This document shows, piece after piece, positions 1 to 11,279 of a DNA stretch of 64,000 nt. Both the position numbers and the translations under genes were made by a program. The DNA is from Symsagittifera roscoffensis (lineage: Eukaryota > Xenacoelomorpha > Acoela > Convolutidae), in the NCBI RefSeq assembly GCF_963678635.1, contig NC_087065.1, positions 16,782,572 through 16,846,571 of the forward strand, given 5' to 3'. The notes beneath the pieces were generated by a model. The model had not been told where the DNA came from. It searched no databases and was given only the letters and a program-made list of their open reading frames with translations. Each line of letters starts with the position of its first letter. Positions within the stretch are counted from its first letter, which is position 1.

Positions 1-120
1 GTGACATAAGAAAAAGTAGAAATAAGCCTCGAATTAGCAAAAACTGGGCTCCGTGTCGGATTCGAATCTGCGATCTGGCAAATTTGAGTCTTATGCACTA
101 ACCACTGAGCCACGAATGCT
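1..120 (-). repeat. tRNA-derived SINE, copy 1 (cut by window start)
   Basis: Read on the minus strand, the segment starts with a tRNA-like head. It has an A box (TGGCTCAGTGGTTAGTGC) and a B box (AGATTCGAATCCG), followed by a body containing AATTCGAGGCTTATTT. The same body follows tRNA-like heads at 7230-7405 (minus) and 16905-17070 (plus). Three copies with a shared non-tRNA body define a SINE family rather than a functional tRNA; the acceptor and anticodon stems do not fold properly. Confidence 0.75.
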
Positions 121-135
121 GAAAATCCCCAAAAA

Positions 136-720
136 CTAGCCACCAATAACGCAGCTACTTATGCTAATAAATTGCCAATTCGATGCAGCAAAAGTAATAC
201 AAAAAGACACAACTTTGAATGTACAAAATTGGAAGCATAAAACCAAACTATGTATAAATGCATTTCACAAAAATTACGAGATACATTGAGTTGGAAAATT
301 TCTGAAATCGAGCTCTTTATCATTGTACTGCTCTTTGAAACGAATAACTTTTTTCGGTTCATTTGATGAATTAAAATGCTTCAGCTGTGTTATTTTTTTA
401 CTAATCAAATGTCACAGCACATATGATAAAACACTGCTGCCGCAGACTACCAATTCAAAAAGGCCACCTAAAGTACCACTTTTACTTCCGACCTTGTTGG
501 AAAAAAGAAAGTTCGTACTAATACACTTTGCTTCGCAAGTGTAAGAAAACTAGTTTAACATTGTCAGAATGCAATTAACTTGGCATAGTGAACAAACTAA
601 CAATTGTGAACCGATTTGTTCTTCATACTTCACATCATAACATCACGCACTTAACACGTAATAATAACAGGTATAACAACAATAAAATTAGAAAATTTGA
701 AAGGTGGGGGTAAAGTGAAA
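136..720. repeat. Diverged dispersed repeat, partner of 62527-63720
   Basis: Shared landmarks in the same order include CTAGCCACCAATAA, a stretch around GACACAA...TGTA, TTTTTTCGGTTCA, a stretch around AAATGTCACAGCACAT, and CATCACGC near the end. The copy near the right end of the window carries an extra block of about 430 bp. The final part (about 560-730) resembles the MITE at 14762-14983, including a terminal motif like GGTGGGGG(T)AAAGTG. No coding potential is seen; the short ORFs here are chance. Confidence 0.5.
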
Positions 721-2290
721 AAGAACCAAAAACGTTCACTACGTTTATTAACACTTAAAAAAACCACCTTGACAAACATACAGAAACAGAAATGCCGGCG
801 TTAAATAAGTATTCAGAAACTATCACCGAGCGGCAACTAAGCCGAAAAAATGGGTAAACTCCCGAAAACAAAAAATTCGTGATACGAAACTTTTCCAATT
901 TCTGAAACTCTAAATTTCTACGCTCCCCTATTATTTTCCGCATTACACAACGCAAAATTAGGTCACTGAGCCGACGAAACAAAAAATTCAATTTTCACAG
1001 CTTAAAAAAAGCTTATCGGCCTATTGAAAGCCTGCTCGCTTTATTCCCTCTAAATTACATTTAAAAAGAAAAAGTCAAACAAGTTTTTCTTTTTTCTCTA
1101 CACTGAGAAAACTACTTGAAAATTTTTGAAGTCGTTCGAATCACAACTGAAAGGTCGTTAAAATGATGTATCATTTGACGCACTACAATGATTGTTTGTC
1201 ATCCAGGCAGTAAAATTTAAACAAAATTGACGTTCATTGCGAAAAGTTAAGACAACTGATTATAATGGCGTTCTGCTTACCCTGTACTGTTGTGTTTCAA
1301 GTTGGCCTTCTGTGCCACCTGATGAAGATACAGTCTGTCTTGGTTCGAGAGACTACTTGGAAAAGTCATCGCTAAAAAAACAAGCTATTTTTAATCGCTG
1401 TCCAGCAAAAACGGATGAAAAACAACAATTACTCGTTATCCACAGCAAAAATTGCATGAGGCTCTAATTCAGGGCAACATCAGCGGTTCAGGGCAAAAGG
1501 TCGTATATTAGTAACTTCCCTCCATTCTCCAGCTTTCCCAAGGGTGGGAAGGAAATATAGCGCAGGGTGTTTTTTTTCACTCAAATCAAGTTCCGCAGAT
1601 AAAATTCAGATGGGGTCGAGTTCAGAGAAAATTTCCCAAATTACAGTGGAGGCAATCCGAAATTTATTCTGAATGAATGAAATTGTTTTCTGGTATTCGG
1701 AATCAGAATACTAGGTGGGGGCTTTGTTTTAAACCGTTTAAAATAAATGAGTAAAAACAGCTTAAAGCAGAATTTAAAAAATGTTTAAAACAAAATGAGA
1801 GTTATAACAAAACTTTTCCCGTTTTGAAATGCGCTAGTGTTTCAAAACGGGATTTCGCGGGATTTTGATTTCGCAATTTTAAACTCCCGTTTTGCCGGGT
1901 CCTTGCGAAAGCAACTGGATGTGGAAAAAGCAGGCAAAATAGATTGTTTAAGGATAGCCTTTTTTCATGTTTTACTGATTAGTAATTTTGAAGAAAGTAG
2001 CAGAAACAAAGACCTTTTTAAAAAAAACATGTTTTTAACGTATAAAACATTCTTTATTATATAATTGGACACAGAAGCGAAGCTGAGCTTCGCACCACTT
2101 GCGATACAAAACACGAAAGCCGCTAAGTCGAAAAAAAATTCGAAAATTTCGAACTAGATCTATCGATAAGCCAAGTTTTGAAACAACAACGAGCCAAGAC
2201 AATAGAATGTGGAACTAGCATCGAAAGAAAAGTTATCACGCGAAAACAAAGCCGGAACTACCTTAGCAGAAACCCATCGGTCGAAATTTT
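721..2290. other. No gene seen (AT-rich)
   Basis: AT-rich sequence with only short chance ORFs. A perfect palindrome GCGAAGCTGAGCTTCGC lies at 2077-2093. It resembles the hairpins at 5829-5845 and about 7238-7250 that end the local SINE family, so a SINE 3' fragment is likely at about 2070-2120. Confidence 0.5.
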
Positions 2291-2340
2291 TTTTTCAAAT
2301 TGTCAAGTCCCCCACACATTAAAAAAAACACAATACTTTA

Positions 2341-2377
<37 letters not shown>

Positions 2378-3010
2378 TTACTCACGCGTCAAATGAAACA
2401 ATATACGGTCGCTATGCCGATATAATATTGGCCGAAACCTATTAAGCTGAAAAAAGAAAAAAACAAAGCAAAAAAAAATTAAGACCACTCAAAAGTTATC
2501 AAGTCCCCACACCCTCAAAACACGTATAATACACAGCTCGTGAAACGAAGCAATAAGTCGCGACTAAGCCGATGTAATATAGGCCAAAATCTATTATCAA
2601 GCCGAAAAAAAAGGAAACGATCACAAAAAATCAAAAAATTTTAAGACTAATAAGAAGTTATTAAGTCTCCCTCACCCTCAAAACACAGACACGCACACAC
2701 AAACTTTTTCCGCCAATAGGAAGGCGCAATGTGCAGCCATTAAACCGATATAATACAGACCGAAACTCATCAAGACGAAAAAAAAACCAAAAAAATTGTC
2801 ACGAAAAACTTGAACTCTAAATTCTATTAAGATTTTCAGCATTTTGTGCGATCCAGAGGTGAACATAAAACTATTTTTCTCTTGAAACCACTCGAAACTA
2901 GGCCACTAAGCCGATATAAAATAGGGCCGATCCTATTAAGCCGAAAAAATGACAAAAAAATAACAAAATTTAAACAAATCGAATTCAAAAAATCACAACC
3001 AACATTAAAA
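2291..3010. repeat. Diverged tandem repeat, unit about 150-175 bp
   Basis: The motif GCCGATATAATA followed by GGCCGAAA...CTATTAAGCCGAAAAAA recurs at about 2417, 2568, 2744 and 2911 (spacings 151, 176, 167). A second landmark, TCAAGTCCCCACACCCTCAA, recurs at about 2303, 2498 and 2656. Isolated units appear again near 6184, 6910 and 9199. This is an old local satellite or the internal repeat of a transposon. Confidence 0.65.
2342..2373. repeat. (CA)n microsatellite
   Basis: A perfect run of CA dinucleotides inside the tandem-repeat block. Confidence 0.95.
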
Positions 3011-3252
3011 GCATATTTTGAAAAGGACGGACATTTAACAACAAATTCAATCATGCTCAATATTTGCAACCACGAGAAGTAGGGTTAGCATAGAGGATTT
3101 TAGAAGGAGTCTAGAAGTGAGTCCTGTGGACAAAGTTGTTTACGGGAAAACAGTCTAGTACCCGATTGCAATACCCTTGCTATCGCAAGGGTAATAAAAG
3201 CCGTTTTAAACACCCACCCTGCTTCCGAGACAAAGATAAAAAAAATCTCACA

Positions 3253-3374
3253 GGTCTCGTCTGACTTGATGAATTTGTCAACCATTTTCTGCAACTCAAT
3301 CTGTCTGTCCTCGCCGATGTCAGCTGCAAATGTCATCAGAGTGTTGGACGGATGGTACATGATCACATTAACAT
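3253..3374 (-). CDS. Possible internal exon of an unidentified gene
   Basis: A 122-nt open segment on the minus strand lies between a usable acceptor (ending TCAG, at 3375) and a donor (GTGAGA, from 3252). Its translation (about 40 residues including ADIGEDRQIELQKMVDKFIK) has a protein-like, amphipathic composition, unlike the surrounding AT-rich noise. No other exon of the same gene was found nearby and I do not recognise the protein. It could equally be a chance ORF. Confidence 0.25.
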
Positions 3375-3518
3375 CTGACATTAGAGTAAATTCAATACAA
3401 TAAAGAAACTGCTACAAACGTGTTCTTAAATGTTTTTAAGTGCCCCATCTTTAATTTATTCATACACATAAACAGCCAGTGCATTAAATGACCGATAGAT
3501 CTGAAGGCAGTGCCAAAA

Positions 3519-3520
<2 letters not shown>

Positions 3521-3557
<37 letters not shown>
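3521..3557. repeat. (CT)n microsatellite
   Basis: A perfect CT run about 130 bp upstream of the start codon at 3687. It may sit in or near the promoter of that gene. Confidence 0.95.
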
Positions 3558-3561
<4 letters not shown>

Positions 3562-3686
3562 AAAAAAAATCATACATCAGACGTCAACCAAGCCCATCAA
3601 ATTTCAGTTGCGGCAAAACCACAATAAAAACTACAAAACATTATCAAACAACATTTCACCAACTCAAATTGTGAAACCCTACAAGA

Positions 3687-4138
3687 ATGTCGACACTTTT
3701 CTTTAATAGCATTTTGGTCGCTCTTATTTTCACAACCGGTCAAATTGACACAGAAGATACGACAGGCGATGAGATGCAATACTGGACAAGTTATCCCGAC
3801 TGGCCGCAAACCCCTCTGGAACTGAGCCAGATCAACTGGCTCTGGCGAGGAGTTGGAAAATCAGCCGAGTGGATTTGGCCAACGGACTGGTACGAAAACT
3901 TACGATTCGACATCGGACCTTTGATCACAAAACCGGACTCTATTTTACATACCGGAGATTTGTCCTGGGAGAAAGTGTTGCAGTTCGCGATCAAAGAGAC
4001 AGAGTTAGCCAATAAAGCCACAAAGACTAGGTCGAACCCTAAAAGAACCGTGGAGCAGGCATCTTTATTATATCATGCACTTAACTGTGCCAAGGGCATA
4101 GACGAAGACGAACACTGTCCCAATCCTTGCAAACTGCA
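3687..4138 (+). CDS. Secreted Trp/Cys-rich protein, exon 1
   Basis: Opens with ATG after ACAAGA. Residues 1-20 form a hydrophobic signal peptide (MSTLFFNSILVALIF...). The mature part begins acidic (DTEDTTGDE) and is strikingly tryptophan-rich: eight Trp within about 80 residues, many spaced as W-x-W or DW. Three cysteines cluster at the exon end. The exon ends in a consensus donor, CA|GTAAGT (GT at 4139), in phase 2. Joined to the exon at 10392-10575 the reading frame stays open, for 211 residues in total. I do not recognise the family. A secreted, disulphide-containing role is inferred from the signal peptide and cysteines only. Further small exons in the 6.25 kb intron are possible. Confidence 0.6.
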
Positions 4139-4990
4139 GTAAGTTATATTTCTTAGCAACACTTCAGTTTTCTTTTTTCTTAATTTTTATTAAGCTTCAA
4201 ATAATTTTCATTATTTGTACGAAATCTACCTTGAGAATATTCTATAATTCAAAGTGCTGTAACATTATTCAACAAACTCGCAGAAACGCGCAGAAAACCA
4301 TTGGGCAAAAAGATAATAGCTAATACCGCAGTTTTCCTTGAAATTTATAGGGACCGCGCTCCAAAATTTACAAGGTCTTGCTCGTGCAGATAGTTTCGTT
4401 TTGTTCTCGGGTGATTCTGATTTTTACACTTGCGAGAGTGTTATTACGAACATTCTTTTTTTATAACCTAACGCGCAAATAGAAGTTACTCACTTATTAG
4501 GCAATTTCACTGTCGCATTACACTAGTGGACAAATTAAACGCAAACTAGCGTGTATCGCACCTCTGGTGCTTCAAACAGACTAATGAACGTTAAAAATAC
4601 AATAAATGAAAAAACAACCGTAACAATAGACGGGGCAGCCAACAACGATTTATATTTAAAAATTGAATGATGACAATAATTTCAATTGAACTGAAAGGTT
4701 CTATTGAAATTCAAATGGTCGAATCTCTAAAACTACTGGGTTTCAGATCTTCGCATTTTATTCAGAAACAAAACCCTGAAACGACCGACAGCATACAACT
4801 GAACTTTAATTTTAAAAAAGTTTTGAAACGATGACATTTGCAGAATCACTCATATATGAAATTCATATATGAAATTCTGTTTTAACTGAACTCTTTATTT
4901 TCATTAGCTCGATGTATATAAATTGCTATCAATAAGCGTTTAAAATAGCGCAATTACTTTGAACATACTCCTTTTTCTTAGCATGATTAT
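4139..4990. other. Intron sequence, no feature recognised
   Basis: First part of the long intron of the 3687 gene. AT-rich, with no ORF or repeat that I could place. Confidence 0.4.
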
Positions 4991-5640
4991 TAGTTTCAAG
5001 AAACTTTTTCAAATATCAAGAAAAACTTTGAGAAAAATTGAAAAACAAAAAATTGGAATGGAGGCTGCATCTACAACTGCTGGTAGTAATCTGATATCAA
5101 TCCACCAAAGAGTTGATAATTTCAAAAGATGAAGAGCATTTATTGAAATATAAGACTTTAAAATTTTTTGAAAGATCAGAAAAACGTCATATCTGGAAAA
5201 AAGAAGGACGTTGAGCATTCATATTTGGCGTCAAGATAGAAACCTTTTACGACGTCCTTAGCAGCCCGCCACAATAGTGTTGAGAATTTCAAACTAAAAA
5301 TGTTGAGAATGTCGTAGATCAAAGTTTTTTGAAAATGTTGTCTGAAGTTTTTTGAAAATCATGAAACGGCATATCTCGGAAACTAAGATGACTTGAGCAG
5401 TCAAACTTGGAGGCACAAAATATGCAACCATTGATAGTACACTAAGATCACCCCACTATTAGGTTGGAGATTTTTAAGTTCGTAAAGCTTTTTAAAATCA
5501 AGTTTTTAAAAAATGTTTGAAGAAATTATGAAAAAACGTCACATCTCAGAAACTGAAATAATTTCAGCAGTCGCATTCGGAGACAAGATGTGCAACCACT
5601 GATAGTTTTTTTGGTGCGCTCTCCGCCCTTAAATTTAGTA
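4990..5640. repeat. Satellite-like tandem array A, unit about 175 bp
   Basis: The motif AACGTCATATCT(C)GGAAACT, followed by TTGGAGGCAA and GCAACC...GATAG, recurs near 5185, 5362 and 5536 (spacings about 177 and 174). The same family forms array B at 8300-8960. The units are diverged, so this is an old array. Contained ORFs are repeat artefacts. Confidence 0.7.
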
Positions 5641-5828
5641 TATATTGGCCCTAGGCGCCTTTAGAAAAATTTTAGGATCAGTCAGCCAAAAATGGATATC
5701 TCAAAATGGTACAAAGGAGGACCACGATATGCTTGTTTTGATCACGAAATGTCTCGTTTCCAATCGAGACTTAAACTCCCGGGATGTGGAAATGTCGGAA
5801 GGAAAAATTAAGATATTTAAATACAAGG

Positions 5829-5845
5829 GCGAAGCGGAGCTTCGC
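5829..5845. repeat. Perfect short hairpin (SINE-end type)
   Basis: GCGAAGC-GGA-GCTTCGC, a 7-bp perfect stem with a 3-nt loop. It is followed by a CACTTGCCATAC stretch like that after the hairpin at 2077-2093. Confidence 0.6.
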
Positions 5846-6594
5846 ATCACTTGCCATACCACAAAAATAGCATTACAAGCTAGCAGACAGGAAAGGAGAG
5901 CAATTAAGTCCAAAGAAAACGGAAAAATTTTCGAAGAAACCACAACTTAAAAACTTCTAAATGTTGCCTGGAATGATGTTCCATTTGCGGAAAACACGTC
6001 CAGAAACACATTCAACGTCGTTTAGTGAAAATTCCAAAAAAAAAATCGAGCGAAAAAAAACTGTTGTCATGAAAAACTTTGAACTATAAATTCTATTCTG
6101 AGATATTTAATCTTTTGTTCGATACGGACGGAGGACATCATACAAATTATGGTTCCCTCGCACGACCCAAATTTAGGTGGGAAAGCCGATAAAATATAAG
6201 CCGAAATCATTTAGGCCGAAAAATGTTATAAGCGAAAAAAATAAGCAGTCAAGGCTAGTACAATTATAAATTGCAGGATTAAATTAAAACGTAAAGAGCA
6301 ACTACAATGATAACTGTGTACAGCAAAAATTCTAAGATATGGCAATTAAGCCAAAAAAAAACAGAAGACAAATATAAAACCGAAAATTGTTTTGAAACAG
6401 AATATTTCCCGTTTGAACAAAAGAAACAGGTCCTGGTCAGATTCGAGCCCAGGACCTTTGCCATCCCAGACGTTTTCTTTAAATCCAGACTAAGTGTGCC
6501 AAGGAAATTTGGATTCCATATGAATCAAGATACCAAATGATTCTGTTGAACAAGTTGTTAACTCGAAAACAAAAATTATATTCCGAATTGATTT

Positions 6595-6613
6595 CGCTTG
6601 CTAATCGCAAGCG
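6595..6613. repeat. Hairpin repeat, pair with 10302-10320
   Basis: CGCTTGC-TAATC-GCAAGCG, a perfect 7-bp stem. The identical hairpin occurs at 10302-10320, and both are preceded by a related stretch (GTTAAC...TATATTCCGA). A related hairpin (CCCTTGC TATC GCAAGGG) lies near 3173. Confidence 0.6.
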
Positions 6614-7229
6614 TAATTTAAAAATAATGGAACAAAGTACTGTTCTGTGAGGTATCTTTTTCTAATAATTTCAACCCAGACGGCGTAACTTTCAAAATTA
6701 AAATTTCACACAGAAAATTTACCAAGCTGACCAAACGCGAATAGATAACCATGATCCCAAAAACATTTTTAAAAATGCCATAAAAAGTTTGTCATAGAAA
6801 TTTGAGCAATAAATTTTAAAACTAACTTTTTCATCACGAACGACCTGTAGCATTTTTAATACAGTAATCAATTTTGTCATTCAAACGACAAAAATTAAGC
6901 TGTCTAAGCCGATAAACATTAGTTCAAACTATTTAAGCCATATCAACTTTTAAAGCGGAAAAAAAAGTAAATTATACTAGGTACGTGCTAGTAGTAAAAT
7001 TACAAATTACAGGAGAAAATCAAAAACACTTTCAATTAAAACGGAAATTGCATACAACTTAGAAAATTCCACAACTTGATGTGAAAACTGGGCCGACAAA
7101 ACATAAGCAGATAAACGAAAAATTATCAATTGCATGAAACTAAGAAACATTCTTCAATTTCATGCTTGCAAAAAACCAAGTTACCTTTATACAAAGTCGG
7201 AAGGAGTTTGGAAGTAAAAAGTTATCAAC

Positions 7230-7405
7230 CCAGAGGCGAAGCTGCGCTTCCCAAACACTAGCGAGAACAGGACAAAAAGCAACTCTATAACGTGAAATAA
7301 GAAAAATTAGAAATAAACCTCGAATAAGTAAAAGTTCGGCAACGTGTCGGATTCGATTCTGCGACTCCGAGATTGATAGTCACAAGCACTAACCACTCAG
7401 CCACA
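7230..7405 (-). repeat. tRNA-derived SINE, copy 2
   Basis: Minus-strand order: tRNA-like head (TGGCTGAGTGGTTAGTGC ... GAATCGAATCC), the conserved body (TTATTCGAGGTTTATTT), then GTTGCTTTTTGTCCTG and CTCGCTAGTGTTTG, ending in the GAAGC-TGC-GCTTC hairpin. The 3' part matches copy 3 at 16905-17070 closely, which shows that the family extends beyond the tRNA-like head. Confidence 0.75.
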
Positions 7406-7504
7406 GACAATTAATAACTCACAAACACTAGTCACAACTGAAGCAGAGAACATATGCTATGAAAGTTTCAATGCTACAGATCGTTATACTATGCGACAGA
7501 TCGA

Positions 7505-7830
7505 GCACTTTCATTTGTGAGTTAGGTTCGAAAAACAGCAGCTACGTACTAAAACACTACGCTCACCAACCAAGCTTTGTTCGTACAAATACACTACGTT
7601 TTGTAACAGATTTGTGAGAAAAAGTGTTAACAGGAAAAAAGTCCAGCTCCCAATTACAAGACACATGCTCTCGCCAATGTAATGAGAAATGAACCTGGTT
7701 GAAATCAAGTTAAATGCACGTAACAAGAAATTTGAAAAAAAAAATATGCAAAACCAGGTTTGCTCTATCAATCAGAAAACGACATTTGATCAGATCACTT
7801 AGAAAATTAACTCGCTTGCTAGATTTTTTT
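7505..7830. repeat. Dispersed repeat family D, copy 1
   Basis: Pairs with 9775-10095 in the same orientation. Landmarks include CGTACAAATACACTACG, GTTAACAGGAAAAAAGTC, CTCGCCAATGTAATGAGAAA, and GTTTGCTCTAT followed by AATCAGAAAACGAC. A short inverted fragment of the left end (CATTTG...CTAGGTT...GTACTAAAACAC) is at about 16760-16810. Confidence 0.7.
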
Positions 7831-8299
7831 CTTAAAACAGTATCTGCAGATCCGTCTGCGCCACCCACAGTGCAACTCGCTCTCTTTGCTCGATTGAGCG
7901 GAGCTTCTCGTTAACTGCGATACTACAAATATCACTGCAAGCTAGCAGACAGAAAAAGAAACCACTTAGTCCAAAGAAAATGGAAAAGTTTCGAAGAGAC
8001 TACAAATTAAAAACCACCAAAAAATGTCTGAATGCTGTTTTATTGGCGGAAACACGTCCAGAAATACATTCGACGTCGTTTATTGAAAATTCAAAAACAA
8101 TTTTTGAGCGAAAAAAAATGTTGTCATGAAAAACTTCTTTTCTGAGGTTTTTATTGTTTTGAGCGATCTGGAGGAAATAATACTTACTAGCGTGTAACGC
8201 ACCTCCGGTGCTTCGAAAATTTGGACAACTCATGAAAAAAACTATTATTGGAAACCAGATCTGCAGGCTTTTAGTGCGCTTTGACGGCACCTAATTACA

Positions 8300-8960
8300 G
8301 GGTTGGTAATTTCATATTTTATCAATTTTTTTTAATTCCAATTTTCCGTCAAATCCCAAAAACGTCCAAAATCGAAAACTCCAAGCATTCGAGTAGTCAT
8401 ATTTTGAGGCAAGATTATTCGCAACCTCTGAGAGTACCCCGACAGCACCCAACTACAGGGTAGAGAAATTCAAATTTTGAAGAAAAAAATTAATTCAAGT
8501 TTTTTTGAAAATTTTTTGAAAAAATCACTAAAAACGTCATATCTCGAAAACTACAAGAATTAGAGCAGTCATATTTGGAGGCAAGGTTCGCAACCCCTGA
8601 GAGAATTCTGATAGTCGCCACCCAACTACAGGGTTGAGAATTTAAAATTTTGGAAAAAATTTCGTCCAAGTTTTCAGAATTTTTTTTGGAAAAATCACAA
8701 AAAACGTCATATCTCACAAACTACAAGGATTTGAGCCGTCACATTTGGAGACAAGATTCGCAATCCTTGAGAACACTCTGACAGCAACCAACTACAGGGT
8801 TGGAATTTTAAGTTTTGTAAACTATTTTGTAATTTGTGTTTTCTGAAAAAAAAATTTAAAAATCACAAAAGTCGTCGTATCTCATACACTAAAAGGATTT
8901 GAGCATTCTTAAGTGAAGGCCAAAATCGCAACCACTTGAGGAGTCCTGACAGCATCCCAC
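8300..8960. repeat. Satellite-like tandem array B, same family as array A
   Basis: Units with AACGTCATATCTC(G/A)...AAACTAC, TTTGGAGGCAAG, CGCAACC, CTGAGA and CAACTACAGGGTTG recur near 8379, 8534, 8703 and 8874 (spacing about 155-171). Better preserved than array A. Confidence 0.75.
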
Positions 8961-9129
8961 TATTCGGCTGCTTATATTAAACTCGGTGGAACAACCACTG
9001 AGTTCACACTGGAAAACCGAAAAAAATATCCTAACCATTGCAATATACGATATAGCTTAAACGTGCAAAAAATCTTTCGTTAAACATGCAAAAATAATAC
9101 GTTGGAAAAACTTAAACATGGCGAGATAG

Positions 9130-9170
9130 TGAAGCCCGCATTTAAATATATAATAGCTAGATTATCGTTC
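9130..9170. repeat. Short dispersed repeat, pair with 13965-14005
   Basis: GGCGAGATAGTGAAGCCCGC followed by ATTTAAATATATAA matches GGTGAGATAGTGAATCCCGC plus the same tail just right of the assembly gap. It may be the end of one transposon family. Confidence 0.55.
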
Positions 9171-9774
9171 CCTCAAACGACCCAAAATTAGGTTAGTAAG
9201 CCAATAAAATATAAGCCGCAACCCTTTAGACCGAAAAACTTCTGAGGCAAAAAAAAACAGGCAAAAAGGAGCTTCGCACCCTTGCGAAACAAAACATATA
9301 AAAAAACTTCGGTCAAAAATTTTTTTTAAATGTTGAAAAAAACTAGGTGAACCAAAATTTTCAAACGTCTTGCTAAAAACAATTATGGACCCAGCTAACG
9401 CTGTAGGTGTCTTTTTGATATTTAATTAATTTGCTATACTATTGCGGCACGAACAAAGTGATTTCAAAATTGGACTTTGCCCACAACCTAAGTTGTTTCT
9501 CTACAAAAAAAGTTTTAAAAAATTCGAGATAATCAGTTTTCCCAAGATAACATCTCTCTTACAAAAAATTAAGGAGCCCTCGCTTTTGAAGGAACCATTA
9601 TTGCAAACAGTTCTTTTAGTTGAACTTTTCAACTCAGATTAGATTGTGCAATTTTTAAGAAAAGCAAAAAATTTCCAAAGCACGGTCAAAAGTTCTAAAA
9701 AAGATGCGACAGATCGATTGTTTTGTATATGTCTGCCATAGTTTTTATCTTTATTATTGCTTATTTCTTTCATT

Positions 9775-10095
9775 AACAATTTTGCAATTGATTTGTGAAA
9801 TAGGTTGGAAAAACAGATGTTGCGTACAAATTCACTACGCTCGCCAGCAAAGCTTTGCTCGTACAAATACACTACGATTAGTTACAGATTTGTAATAAAA
9901 GTTGTTAACAGGAAAAAAGTCTTGCTCACAACTACAAGACACATACTCTCGCCAATGTAATGAGAAATTAACCTGTTTGAACTCAAGTAAACTGTACGTA
10001 ACAAGAGATTTGAATTTAAAAAAGTATGGGAAATTCGGTTTGCTCTATGAATCAGAAAACGACTTTCGATCAGATCAATTAGAAAATTAACTCAT
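9775..10095. repeat. Dispersed repeat family D, copy 2
   Basis: The same-orientation partner of 7505-7830, over about 310 bp with scattered substitutions. Both copies lie in the intron of the secreted-protein gene. Confidence 0.7.
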
Positions 10096-10391
10096 GTACT
10101 TTGCTTGATTTTATTTAAAAAAATTTAGTCTCCTTAGTGAAAGAATATCCATTCTAACCGTCTATTTTCATACATACCCAGGACCTTTGCCATTCTAGGC
10201 GTATTCGTTACCTCCAGATTAAGTGTGGTGGAGAATTTGAAAACATTGAACAAAGATACCAAAATTTGTTAACCCAAAAAGTCTATATTCCGATGTGATA
10301 ACGCTTGCTAATCGCAAGCGTGATCACAGGAGTTGCAGGTACTTAATGATGGCAAGGCAAGCAGCAAAACTTTCTCATTGTATTGTTTCAG

Positions 10392-10575
10392 GCCCGAAAT
10401 TGAAGACGTTTACGCAATCAAAGATACTTGTAGAAGTCACCCTATAATACCCTCCCCTACTGGCTACCAAGATGGAGTAGACTTCAACCTAGCATACAAT
10501 TTGCGACATTTCTACTACAAATGCCAAACTGGATTCAAATTCGATTTTCGGCTGCATAAATGTGTCAACGAATGA
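10392..10575 (+). CDS. Secreted Trp/Cys-rich protein, last exon
   Basis: Begins after the acceptor TTGTTTCAG (AG at 10390-10391). One base completes the phase-2 codon from 4138 and the frame runs to a TGA at 10573-10575. It adds three cysteines, giving six in the C-terminal 85 residues of the spliced protein. The tail (YKCQTGFKFDF...HKC) has the C-x2-G-F/L-x-F-D-x(4-5)-C spacing seen at the end of peritrophin-type chitin-binding domains (CBM14). The resemblance covers only half a domain and is weak evidence. An ATTAAA signal lies at 10619-10624, 44 nt after the stop. Spliced CDS: 452 + 184 = 636 nt, 211 residues plus stop. Confidence 0.55.
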
Positions 10576-10629
10576 AGGACTCAACCGGCTTCAAAAATAC
10601 ATCATATCAATATATTTCATTAAATATTT

Positions 10630-11279
10630 AATTTTTCTGTAACCAGAAGGTTGACGTGTGGTACTCGTTTAGAAGTATGCGCCCGATAAAAACCTCGTTT
10701 GTAACGTTTATACATAATTAGTTGAAACCAGCTACCTATTTTAAGCAATTTTGGCATGGCAGAGTCTATTTTCAGTGAACATGGGACATACATTCCGGCT
10801 GAAAAGTTGCTATATTTGCTGGCATATAAATATTGGCTTTATACTTGCTCTATAAAATCAGCTGAAAAATTGGCTCTATATTAGTCAAATTTGCGAACTT
10901 CCGCATCGGCCGCCGCAGTTCCAGGGTTACAATCCGAGCATGCGCTTATTCTGCTATACCGTTAGATTCCCCAGAAGATGCCTACCAGCAGCCCGTTGGA
11001 CAAGCGTCAAACCGTCTGGTCGCTTCTGATCTGTCCTGTGGTGAAGTGGCTCTTAAGTTCTTATTCTTTATTCTTCAGACGTCAGGGTACTTCAGGGCGA
11101 TTGAAAAAAAAACATATAAGCCTTCATTGCAGTATTGAAAAAAAAAAGAAAATTATAAAAGAGGCCATTCCGTTTAAGTATGGTTGTGCACAAGCTGGAT
11201 AGGGCCCATACCAGCATTATATAAATACATCAATAAACAATATTGCAGGAATTAAATCAAGTCAGCATTTAATGCGTTG
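10630..11279. other. No gene seen
   Basis: Intergenic sequence with only chance ORFs and no repeat recognised. Confidence 0.4.

Noticed and set aside
40-120. tRNA gene on the minus strand (and at about 7330-7400 and 16907-16985)
   Set aside because: A and B boxes are present but the acceptor and anticodon stems do not pair, and all three share a non-tRNA body, so they are SINE copies.
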